DNA from: Pleurocapsa sp. CCALA 161
GTDB lineage: Bacteria; Cyanobacteriota; Cyanobacteriia; Cyanobacteriales; Xenococcaceae
Direction of reading: 5' to 3'
DNA: 42,664 nucleotides
Assembly: GCF_003003995.1 (NCBI RefSeq)
Contig: NZ_PVWF01000038.1
Span: forward strand, 1 to 42,664
The notes below the pieces were generated by a model. It searched no databases and had not been told where the DNA came from. It saw only the letters and a list, made by a program, of their open reading frames with translations. The translations under genes and the position numbers were made by a program. This document shows positions 27,531 to 35,605 of the stretch, piece after piece (position 1 is the stretch's first letter; each line of letters opens with the position of its first letter).

Positions 27531-28079
27531 ATGGGCTGGACACAATACTTTATTCCAGATACTTTAAATCTACTTTGGCTAGCTCTTAGTCTATTTATTG
27601 CTGGAGTTATTGAAGCTTTTTTGTGGAAAACCAGTCCGTTTCAAGCCTTAAATATTCCCATTCAAATTGATTGGTTTGGGGAAAACAAAAAGTGGCGCGG
27701 CTTAATAAGTTTACCACTGGCGATGGTTACGAGTGTTTATCTATTAAACTTTTCAGAAATAATAATTCCTGTTCTTTCTCGGCAAGCAATCTCATTTTCT
27801 AACTTCAATCTAATTGAGTTTGGTTTATTAGTTGGTTTTATGTTTAATCTTGCTGAATTACCCAATTCCTTTATCAAACGTCGCTTAAATATTCCCCCTG
27901 GTGATGAAAATAACAAGCTGTTTTATTTGATCGATCACATGGACTCCACCTACGGGGTACTAATTTTGTGGTATTTCTATTTCCACTTTCCCCTTCACTT
28001 TATTGTCACAGGTTTGATTGTTACTCCATTGTTATTTATGGGGGCAACAGAGTTGAGAAAAAAACTAGGATTGAAATAA
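27531..28079 (+). CDS. CarS/DUF46-like integral membrane protein
   Basis: A 182-residue protein with about five membrane spans. Conserved features are the segment WRGLISLPL, LAELPNSFIKRRLNIPPGDEN and LIDHMDSTYGVLILWY. These match the loop and Asp motif of the CDP-archaeol synthase (CarS) family, which moves CTP onto a lipid alcohol. In cyanobacteria the substrate is unknown. It lies 170 bp after the acyl-AMP ligase on the same strand; a link through lipid biosynthesis is possible but unproven. Confidence 0.7.
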   Translation: MGWTQYFIPDTLNLLWLALSLFIAGVIEAFLWKTSPFQALNIPIQIDWFGENKKWRGLISLPLAMVTSVYLLNFSEIIIPVLSRQAISFSNFNLIEFGLLVGFMFNLAELPNSFIKRRLNIPPGDENNKLFYLIDHMDSTYGVLILWYFYFHFPLHFIVTGLIVTPLLFMGATELRKKLGLK

Positions 28080-28157
28080 TTATGACGCACAATAAATATT
28101 AAGTGCATAACTCTCTTCTGCCTAGAATAGTATAACAAAACTAAAACGTACTACCGT

Positions 28158-29195
28158 TTACTTATATAGCTCCATTACCCGATCGATGGGCATACGCGAT
28201 CGCACTTCTAAATCTAAACTAGAAGTATGTCCCAGATTGAAATGCTGAGCCGCTGCACAAGCAATCATCGCTGCATTGTCAGTACAAAATTTTAAAGGGG
28301 GAAAATATATCTTCAGATTATGTTTCTCGGCTGCCTGTTGTAGATGTTTTCTTAATCCACTATTAGCAGCTACCCCACCACCAATAGTAATCGTATCTAA
28401 ACCGTAATCAAGAGCGCATTTGACGCTGCGCTTAGTTAACACCTTAGCGACAGTATATTGAAAACTGGCTGCCACATCAGCAACAGGGAGATCAACTTCC
28501 TCCTGTAGTTGCTCTACCAGTCTCAAAACTGCTGTTTTTATCCCGCTAAAACTATAGTCATAGGGATGATATCCCCCTTCAGAGAGGGAAATTCTGCCCT
28601 CTGGCAGAGGAAACGCCAAGGGGTTACCCTGTTGTGCCAGGCGATCGATTATTGGTCCGCCTGGATAACCTAAGTCCATTAACCGTGCTACCTTATCAAA
28701 GGCTTCGCCTGCTGCATCGTCTCTAGTTGAGCCAAGAAGTTTATATTCGCCATAATCTTTAACGTAGATGCTGCTGGTATGTCCACCAGAAACCAAAAGA
28801 CATAAAAAAGGCGGTTGTAATTCTGGTTGAGCCAAGTAAGAAGCATAAATATGTCCTTCTAGATGATGTACCCCTAAAAACGGCTTATTGTGAATCATAG
28901 CTAGGGTTTTGGCTGCTGCCATCCCGACTAATAATGCACCCACCAAACCAGGAGTACAGGTAACCGCGATCGCATCAATATTTTGCCAGGTTAAATCTGC
29001 CTCTGAGATGGCGCGATCAATACAGGGATTAATTATTTCTAGGTGCTGCCGAGAAGCTAATTCAGGGACAACTCCACCATAAATTTGATGCAGTTCAATC
29101 TGAGAAGAAACAATACTACTTAAAACTTGACGGTTCTTTACGATTGCCACCGCTGTTTCGTCACAACTTGTTTCGATCGCTAAAATTGTTGCCAT
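28158..29195 (-). CDS. tsaD: tRNA N6-threonylcarbamoyladenosine transferase TsaD
   Basis: A 345-residue member of the Kae1/TsaD family, which attaches threonylcarbamoyl to A37 of ANN-decoding tRNAs. Motifs: [12 protein letters not shown] at the start, [13 protein letters not shown] (metal-binding His pair), [11 protein letters not shown], and [13 protein letters not shown]. Length is typical. It is divergent from psaF, an arrangement common in cyanobacteria, and its ATG follows AAAGG. Confidence 0.95.
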   Translation of the reverse strand: MATILAIETSCDETAVAIVKNRQVLSSIVSSQIELHQIYGGVVPELASRQHLEIINPCIDRAISEADLTWQNIDAIAVTCTPGLVGALLVGMAAAKTLAMIHNKPFLGVHHLEGHIYASYLAQPELQPPFLCLLVSGGHTSSIYVKDYGEYKLLGSTRDDAAGEAFDKVARLMDLGYPGGPIIDRLAQQGNPLAFPLPEGRISLSEGGYHPYDYSFSGIKTAVLRLVEQLQEEVDLPVADVAASFQYTVAKVLTKRSVKCALDYGLDTITIGGGVAANSGLRKHLQQAAEKHNLKIYFPPLKFCTDNAAMIACAAAQHFNLGHTSSLDLEVRSRMPIDRVMELYK

Positions 29196-29290
29196 CCTTT
29201 GATAAATTTATCTATTAGTTAGCGTCTAGAATATATCTTGGCGCTTTTGTACAAACACCATAATTATCTGTCACAAAAGGAAACATATTC

Positions 29291-29788
29291 ATGAGAAAAT
29301 TGTTTGCTTTGATATTAGTATTTACGCTTTGGTTTGGTTTTGCACCCACAGCGAATGCTGATGATGTAGCTAATTTAACTCCCTGTGGAGAAAATCCTGC
29401 CTACGTCCAAAAAGCTAAAAATTTCCGCAACACTACAGACGATCCAAACTCTGGTCAAATTAGAGCCGAGCGCTATGCAGAAGCTCTTTGTGGTCCTGAA
29501 GGATACCCCCATTTAATCGTAGATGGTCGCTGGTCACACATGGGAGACTTTTTTATTCCTAGTGTTTTATTCTTATATATTGCTGGCTGGATTGGTTGGG
29601 CTGGTCGCTCATACGTCATTGCAGTTAGAGATGAGAAAAATTCCGAAATGCAGGAGGTTGTGATTAACGTTCCCTTGGCTATTAGCAAAATGTTAGCTGC
29701 TGCTACATGGCCGCTGCTTGCCTTTGGCGAATTTACCAGTGGTAAATTGATTGCCGACGAATCGGAAATCACTGTCTCTCCGCGCTAA
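29291..29788 (+). CDS. psaF: Photosystem I subunit III PsaF
   Basis: A 165-residue precursor with a signal peptide (ends TANAD) leading to the thylakoid lumen, followed by VANLTPCGENPAYVQKA, RYAEALCGPEGYPHLIVDGR and one or two C-terminal membrane spans. The two Cys are usual. It helps plastocyanin/cytochrome docking in plants, less so in cyanobacteria. Its position next to tsaD and psaJ suggests the housekeeping copy, not the far-red paralog. Confidence 0.95.
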   Translation: MRKLFALILVFTLWFGFAPTANADDVANLTPCGENPAYVQKAKNFRNTTDDPNSGQIRAERYAEALCGPEGYPHLIVDGRWSHMGDFFIPSVLFLYIAGWIGWAGRSYVIAVRDEKNSEMQEVVINVPLAISKMLAAATWPLLAFGEFTSGKLIADESEITVSPR

Positions 29789-29821
29789 ATCACATTCTTT
29801 ATTGTTTCACAGGAGGATACT

Positions 29822-29950
29822 ATGGGAGACTTACAAAAGTTTCTTTCTACTGCCCCAGTTTTAATTATGGCTCTGCTCACATTTACCGCAGGGATTTTGA
29901 TTGAATTTAATCGTTTTTTTCCAGACCTATTATTTCACCCCCTAACTTAG
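29822..29950 (+). CDS. psaJ: Photosystem I subunit IX PsaJ
   Basis: A 42-residue single-span protein that reads [12 protein letters not shown], then [21 protein letters not shown]. Glu28 and the RFFPD motif are conserved. It follows psaF by 33 bp with AGGAGG before the ATG, so the two form an operon ended by the hairpin at 30035-30068. Confidence 0.95.
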   Translation: MGDLQKFLSTAPVLIMALLTFTAGILIEFNRFFPDLLFHPLT

Positions 29951-30034
29951 AGTAAAATCTAATGCTTTAAAATCTTCTTAACTTAATAAAGTGTTCGTTT
30001 TCGGTAGAGGTGCTGATTATTTACACTTAATGAT

Positions 30035-30068
30035 CTGCGATTAATTTGGTTGTTAGTCGCAGTTTTTT
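30035..30068 (+). terminator. Rho-independent terminator of psaF-psaJ
   Basis: CTGCGA (30035-30040) pairs with TCGCAG (30057-30062), directly followed by TTTTTT. It lies 85 bp after the psaJ stop. Confidence 0.75.
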
Positions 30069-30280
30069 ATGTGTTGAATTTGACGAAATAACAAGTGGAT
30101 TATCCATCATATTGGAGATTTTAGATAATTTAAACTTTAGCTCAATTGATTTGCGGTGCAATTTCTAATTAAGTTAACTACAGCAAGGAAGAAATCATGC
30201 AGACTAAGGCAGCAAAAGTTATCGTCCGTTAGAGAAAAACTGAACTTATAACCTATCTTTTAAGCTATTTTTCTTAATCC

Positions 30281-30543
30281 ATGAGCGATTCTCCAGTATG
30301 GACACACCTAAGACCCAATATGCTGATGCAGAATATGCGTTGGTTCGCCCAAATGATCGCCGAAAATGGAGTGTTTTATAATTGCGTCGGCGATACCAAA
30401 ATCTCTCATGTTGACGGGCGAATTGTTTGCCCCCAGATGATTTTATAGATAATCTGCCCAAACGTAGTTCATTTGCAAGAGTATATCCGCGATCGCTACA
30501 AGAAAAAGTATTGAGCAATTGGCAGGCTTACGGATTTCGTTAA
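30281..30543 (+). pseudogene. Fragment of an NmrA-type NAD(P)-binding protein, followed by an unplaced C-terminal fragment
   Basis: A 55-codon frame at 30281-30448 reads VWTHLRPNMLMQNM and later GDTKISHVDGR, a form typical of the middle of NmrA-family NAD(P)-binding proteins; both the Rossmann start and the remaining C-terminus are missing. An adjacent frame to 30543 reads NLPKRSSFARVYPRSL and NWQAYGFR, which I cannot place. The region looks like decayed genes. Confidence 0.6.
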
Positions 30544-30671
30544 ATTGTAAATTTCAAAAAAATCTTCAAAACTTTATTCTCAGGAGGAATTAATGGTTAA
30601 CGCAGTATCGAACGGTATAGTCATTTTAATTAATTTCCCTATGGTTACTTTGTATTAATGATGATGGTGAA

Positions 30672-30694
30672 TTTTACTTGTTACTTGTTACTTC
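30672..30694 (+). repeat. Short TTACTTG heptamer repeat
   Basis: Three units of the TTACTTG family in the pseudogene region. Confidence 0.8.
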
Positions 30695-30731
30695 GTTATA
30701 AGATCCACTGGTTGCTATTTGAAATGACTAT

Positions 30732-30979
30732 AAAGTTGCTCTTGTGATTGGCGCAAACAAAGAAACAAAGGACTGGGATTTGAGATGAGTCGTCGAAATA
30801 CTCCTTTAAAGGTCAACAGCACTCATCCTGGCTGAGTAAAAACAGAATTGGGCGGTGACGGCGCGATGATGGACATTGCCGAAGGCGCAAAAACGGGCGT
30901 TCGCGTTCAGTTAGCCACACTTCCTGATGATAGACTTAGCGCTGGCTTTTTTCATCTCGGTCAGCCCGTACCTTGGTAA
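30732..30979 (+). pseudogene. Decayed short-chain dehydrogenase/reductase
   Basis: The start KVALVIGANK matches the SDR cofactor loop. An 8-bp tandem duplication (AAACAAAG at 30755-30762 and 30763-30770) then shifts the frame; removing one copy restores GANKGLGFEMSR. Most of the catalytic middle (including the YxxxK site) is missing. The C-terminus, VNSTHPG-stop-VKTELGG and LPDDRLSAGFFHLGQPVPW, is typical of carbonyl-reductase-like SDRs but carries a TGA (30833-30835) where Trp is expected. Duplication, deletion and nonsense change together show a pseudogene. Confidence 0.85.
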
Positions 30980-31077
30980 GCAACTTTGATTTCTATCGAA
31001 TCAGAAATTGGACGGTCGGGAATAACCCAATCGTCTCAATGAAACCCGAAGCTGTGTAAGTTTGTACAATAACTAGT

Positions 31078-32136
31078 TCAAGAGCTAACCGCCACACCAG
31101 AGGTCTTGTTGCAACACTGCCTAATATAGTTTGGTAAAAATTTCTCAGGGGATAAAAGTTGATGGTAAGCTAAACGATTTTCTCGTTTCATTTCTTTTAA
31201 TTCTTGTTCGGTGGTGGTTGCAAAATGCTCTGCAATTACTTCTGGCAACTTGTTGAGCGAATTGACTGGAACTTTAATCAGATGTAGCTGTTCTTCATAG
31301 GGAATTACCCCATCAGTATCGATGACCACTGGGATTCTCCCTGCATTTAACGCCATATAAAAGCGTCCCGAAAAATTACCGCCACCTCTGACACACAATA
31401 CATAATCGCTTTTGTCAGTGTTAGTAATAAACAAGTTTTCTAGGGCAATTTTATTAGATTCATTATGAACGTAATAACTTTGACGATTGTTGGTAACATC
31501 AAAACACACTTCAAGTCTTGAATCGATAGCCAGGATCTTCATTACCGTTTCCCTAAGCTGAAGACTCATCCCTTCAATTATTCTGGGATCTACCCGACGA
31601 GATAATTTTCCTTGAGATAAGACTAATCTGGTCACAGCATCAGGCACAATAGATTTACTCAAGTTTGCCAACTTGCCGCGAGAGGATGTAGTTCCACAAA
31701 AGCCAATAACTGGTTTTTTGCCTTTGGGGGAAATATCTAGAGAATCCAAACCTCTTTTTGTTCGCTCATTGCTCCAGTAAGGACATTCTGTTTCAAATGA
31801 TTTTTTTAAACTTTTATACAAACCATTGCGTAAAATGTTTGCCCAAGGTATATCCAATAACACATCCGAGTCGCTCGTTGCATCGATAATCAGCGGTTTA
31901 CGGTAAGTTTGTGCTGATTGGGCTGCCTGATACACAGAACTATCAAAAGCTAAAGTTTCTGGAGTAAAGGCTTTGTTGGGATAAATTGCTACGTCACAAT
32001 CCTGAATTGAGTCAACTTCTGTATAGCGGTTTTCGGCTATAAATTGACTAAAGATCTTGTCTCTATTTTGAGATCTCAATGACCATAACATTTCGACACG
32101 AGTATCTTCAGCGGCGTTAAATGTATAAATTTTCAT
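31078..32136 (-). CDS. Exostosin-like glycosyltransferase
   Basis: A protein of about 352 residues, MKIYTFNAAEDTR at the start (ATG at 32136; a TTG two codons upstream is also possible). Features that fit the exostosin (GT47-like) family are VIGFCGTTSSRGK in the middle, NTDKSDYVLCVRGGGNFSGR and FYMALNAGRIPVVIDTD towards the C-terminus, where these enzymes bind the sugar nucleotide. Donor and acceptor are unknown. It follows the FkbM-type gene on the same strand and may serve the same pathway. Confidence 0.75.
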   Translation of the reverse strand: MKIYTFNAAEDTRVEMLWSLRSQNRDKIFSQFIAENRYTEVDSIQDCDVAIYPNKAFTPETLAFDSSVYQAAQSAQTYRKPLIIDATSDSDVLLDIPWANILRNGLYKSLKKSFETECPYWSNERTKRGLDSLDISPKGKKPVIGFCGTTSSRGKLANLSKSIVPDAVTRLVLSQGKLSRRVDPRIIEGMSLQLRETVMKILAIDSRLEVCFDVTNNRQSYYVHNESNKIALENLFITNTDKSDYVLCVRGGGNFSGRFYMALNAGRIPVVIDTDGVIPYEEQLHLIKVPVNSLNKLPEVIAEHFATTTEQELKEMKRENRLAYHQLLSPEKFLPNYIRQCCNKTSGVAVSS

Positions 32137-32312
32137 TGGCAAATTTTTAGGCGTTTTTTACATGAGCCTAGATATAAAGTGTTTAGACACAATAGATTTA
32201 GACCGAACTAGATAAACAATTACAAAATAATTACCAGAATATTCAAGCCAAGATTTATCAAGAAAGACTATGAAAGACTATATTAATAGCATGGTTACTC
32301 CAATTGATCCAG

Positions 32313-33044
32313 TCAATTAACCAAGCTTTGCTGTACTGCAACTATATCTCGACCAACCTTGAGATAAGAATATCCTTTTGAAGCCAGTAAATTTCCGCAT
32401 TCTATAGTTATTTCTGGCTGAAGATGAGTGTATTCAAAGTTGATAATATCTGGTAATAGGTTGCTTTGAAATGCCATTTTAAGAATTTCGTAATCAAAAC
32501 CTTCAGTATCTATTTGTAATAGATTTACGTGTTGAATACTGTGCTTTTCGATCAGCGAAGCCAGACTCATTGCCGGCACTTCAACAACTTCAATAAGTTG
32601 CTCAATATTAGGAATTAATGGCTTTTGTTTAAGAATAATATTGCGATCAAAACTGGCAAGTAACCTAACATATTTGGGTAGTGATTCATCCGCCATAACT
32701 CGATAGAGTTTAACCATCCCATCTTCTTTGGCGATCGCACAATTTTCTAATTTGAGCTTTGATAAATGGCTATATGTATGACAAAGTTCATGATATAAAT
32801 TGGGCAGAGGCTCAACTAAAATCCCCGACCAATTACCTTGGGTAATTATTAAATGAACTGGGTCACCTGTTTTGCCGTCGTTGGCTCCAATCTGGAGAAT
32901 GACAGCTTCAGAAGTATTTTGAAATAACTGCTTGACTAATAATTTTAATAAGTCAATATTTTCTTCGGGAAAATCACGAATTCGCTGAAGATTGTAACCA
33001 TTTTTCCAGAGCAGTGACTGAGCTACATCTTTTATTAATTTCAT
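32313..33044 (-). CDS. FkbM-family methyltransferase
   Basis: A 243-residue SAM-dependent methyltransferase. The SAM loop is LQIGANDGKTGDPV, followed by ILVEPLPNLYHEL and, near the end, LLQIDTEGFDYEIL, all typical FkbM motifs. Such enzymes O-methylate sugars or secondary metabolites. It lies between the sugar-phosphate cyclase and the exostosin-like gene on the same strand, which suggests a joint role in a glycosylated or methylated product. Confidence 0.85.
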   Translation of the reverse strand: MKLIKDVAQSLLWKNGYNLQRIRDFPEENIDLLKLLVKQLFQNTSEAVILQIGANDGKTGDPVHLIITQGNWSGILVEPLPNLYHELCHTYSHLSKLKLENCAIAKEDGMVKLYRVMADESLPKYVRLLASFDRNIILKQKPLIPNIEQLIEVVEVPAMSLASLIEKHSIQHVNLLQIDTEGFDYEILKMAFQSNLLPDIINFEYTHLQPEITIECGNLLASKGYSYLKVGRDIVAVQQSLVN

Positions 33045-33298
33045 ATCAATCCTGCTGATTAAACTACTTTAATTTTACAAAGTTTATCTGAGGTTACCAT
33101 AGAATGAAAAAGTAAATGAAAAGGTAGGGTTGCTCAGTTTGGTTTGATGACATTACTTTCTTTTCTAACAGTCCTAATGGGTATTATGCAACTTCCCCTG
33201 TTCAAAATATTTAGCAAAAAATATTGGATAGTCAGGAACAACCTGACTATCCAACTATAGCTTTGATATCTAATCGGGGAAAATCTCTAAATCTTGTT

Positions 33299-35059
33299 CT
33301 ACACAGCAGAAAGTGGTTGCGAATTGATGCCTATCGATTCTAGAGGCGCATGAGCCACTGTGGAAGGATCTTCCAACCCGACATCACTACAGTGAGGTTC
33401 GATTCCTAAACCTTTACGAGGATACTCAAGGCAAATTAACCGATACTCCGCAACTGCCCGATCTAATTCTGCGCGAGTTAGATAATTGAGATAACCACAT
33501 TGCCCAATTTCACCTTTAGGTAATGGTGCAGCTAAATTGCCGCCACGCTTCTCAAAGATCTTTTGCTGAGATGCCCACAGAGTATCTGTTCTATACATAA
33601 TATCGTGCCACAGGCTCAAGCCAAAGGAACTAATTAGGCGCATGATTCGCTGGAATTGTGCTTCATCAATCCAATTCAGACGAAGACTTAAATAAGCACC
33701 AAAACCCATGCCGATAGAAACTGCGTGTCCGTGTAACAAACCAGCCTCAATTTCAAACCCAGGTGACCAAGTATGACCATAGGCATGAGGGCGACATTGG
33801 TGGGTTTCATAAAGGTTGTCGTATTCTGCTGCTACATAGCTGCGTAGCGCCGCACCCAAAATCTTCTGGGAGAGAAGATTAATCTCAGCATCAGCATCAG
33901 CATCTACAGTACCAAAGCGCGTTTCGATCAATCGAGGCCCTGCCTGTTCCATCATCTCAAATAACTGCGCATCTTTAGTCACAGCCATTTTGATGATTTC
34001 AATGATGCCGTGACGCAACCATCCTTCTTTCAAAGTCTTGAAGAAATAGCGATCGGTAATTGATAATATTGGGGGATGATAAGCGCCAAAAAGATTCTTA
34101 TAACCAAAGCCATCACAACAGGTGCGAGGAGAAGGACCTGCATCGATACCCGCTACAATCGACGTAGAAAGCATGATATAAGGTGTATTGCGATGATATA
34201 GGGCGCAGGCTAATCCACCAGTGTCAGCTAATACTCCACCACCGACAATTAAGACTGGTTCGTTGCGCGATACTCCTAAGTTTTTAAAATCACCGAGCAT
34301 TTTTTCGACAGTGTAGATCCCTTTATCTACTTCCATTGCTCGATATACTAACTTGTCAAGCTGAATACCGTGATAATCAAAATAATGTTCTAGCTGTTCA
34401 CCAAAGTAGCCATCGACGTTTTGGTCAACAAGACAGACACAGCGTCCATGAGAAATATACATATCTCTCAGTAACAACTGCTCAGGATCGAGAGAATTAT
34501 CCACAACTTTTATGGAAGTAAAAGTGCTTGACCTCATTACTGCTTCAATAGTTTGGTCGTCAGGGGTACTTTCTACATAACCACGGCTTTCACGGTAGCT
34601 AGAAGTAGGATAAATGGCGTGGGGATTTTCTCTGACTAAACGTTCTGCCAAGTCTTGATAAAATTTTCCTTCGGCACTATTTTTTAAATAATCGATCAGC
34701 TTAATTGTGCCTAATTCTGAGGAGTGTATTTTGTTTGCAAACTCATACCAATCCTGAGCTTTAGCTTCGTCAAAGGCTGCTAAAAGTTCGGCTAAAACGC
34801 CAAAAAAGTTGCTAAAAGAGAGATTAAGACAGGTGCGCAGTTTACGACAAGCGGATATACCCTTGACCGCATCCACTTGAGCAAACTCTCTTCCTAGTTC
34901 CTGAGAAAAAGCAGGGCTATCAATTAATGAAAGCAACAAGCTTCTAAATTGTTCGCTACAGCAAATAGCTTCTACAGCTCTTTCCACGTTCTGATACGCC
35001 AGAGGCTCACAGTTTTGCTTGGAGATAAAAGCCTTAACTGCCGAAGTAGTCTTTGTCAT
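33299..35059 (-). CDS. Sugar-phosphate cyclase (dehydroquinate synthase superfamily) with an unassigned N-terminal region
   Basis: A 586-residue protein. Residues about 185-560 form a sugar-phosphate cyclase: NAD loop LIVGGGVLADTGGLACALYHR (about 270-290), AGIDAGPSPRTCCDG, KNLFGAYHPP, and AYGHTWSPGFE with LLHGHAVSIGMG for metal binding. The relatives are 2-epi-5-epi-valiolone, epi-valiolone and desmethyl-4-deoxygadusol synthases, which cyclise sedoheptulose 7-phosphate; the exact product cannot be told. The first roughly 180 residues (EPLAYQNVERAVEAICCSEQ) are helical, have no equivalent in ordinary cyclases of about 400 residues, and are unfamiliar to me. The methyltransferase and glycosyltransferase genes downstream suggest a C7-cyclitol product, perhaps mycosporine-like or a glycosylated cyclitol. 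Confidence 0.85.
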   Translation of the reverse strand: MTKTTSAVKAFISKQNCEPLAYQNVERAVEAICCSEQFRSLLLSLIDSPAFSQELGREFAQVDAVKGISACRKLRTCLNLSFSNFFGVLAELLAAFDEAKAQDWYEFANKIHSSELGTIKLIDYLKNSAEGKFYQDLAERLVRENPHAIYPTSSYRESRGYVESTPDDQTIEAVMRSSTFTSIKVVDNSLDPEQLLLRDMYISHGRCVCLVDQNVDGYFGEQLEHYFDYHGIQLDKLVYRAMEVDKGIYTVEKMLGDFKNLGVSRNEPVLIVGGGVLADTGGLACALYHRNTPYIMLSTSIVAGIDAGPSPRTCCDGFGYKNLFGAYHPPILSITDRYFFKTLKEGWLRHGIIEIIKMAVTKDAQLFEMMEQAGPRLIETRFGTVDADADAEINLLSQKILGAALRSYVAAEYDNLYETHQCRPHAYGHTWSPGFEIEAGLLHGHAVSIGMGFGAYLSLRLNWIDEAQFQRIMRLISSFGLSLWHDIMYRTDTLWASQQKIFEKRGGNLAAPLPKGEIGQCGYLNYLTRAELDRAVAEYRLICLEYPRKGLGIEPHCSDVGLEDPSTVAHAPLESIGINSQPLSAV

Positions 35060-35605
35060 TATTGATTCCGAAAAAAAACGGTGTGTGCAAAATTTTTAGG
35101 GATGTGTTAGTCCCTGATTTGAGTTAAAATAACTGCTTCAAAAAGCTTGGAAAATATTGTGGAAAAGTTTTTGAAAGGCAGATTATAGTGATAACAAATA
35201 CAGCTATTCTATTTTTGTGTTCGTGACGCAATTGCTCAATTTTGATTGTCACCTTAAAACCAAGCCAATCATAAATAGGCGTTGAGTATCAATTGAACAG
35301 GATGGAATTTTAATAATGCTGTTCAATCAAATAAGATTCAAGTAACGAGAAAAATTTAGCAAAAACGCTTAACTCACCTTGTTATGTTAACTAAAAATTA
35401 CACTCAATAGTTAATTTTATCCGTATATTTAACTAGATTACAATAGACGATCGCCTGTCAACAAGACACGTAAAGGGATACAGTCATGCCTTAAGACAGA
35501 TAAATTTTTTATTAAGATATTTCGAGGTTTTTTTTATATTTTAAGCAGGATAGATAGCTGCCAAAAAGATCGAATTTGTCAACAATCTTTAGTTATATAG
35601 TTGGA
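35060..35605. other. AT-rich intergenic stretch without a recognisable gene
   Basis: About 545 bp between the cyclase and the ABC transporter. I see no gene, RNA or convincing terminator; only poly-T runs near 35500 and 35530. It should hold the promoter of the minus-strand cyclase operon. Confidence 0.6.

Noticed and set aside
29291-29950. psaF-psaJ as the far-red copies psaF2/psaJ2
   Set aside because: They sit next to tsaD, the common housekeeping location, and have standard sequences; they are 12 kb away from the far-red cluster.
30594-30659. 21-codon frame after an AGGAGGAAT site
   Set aside because: Good ribosome binding site, but the peptide has no recognisable features and lies among pseudogenes.
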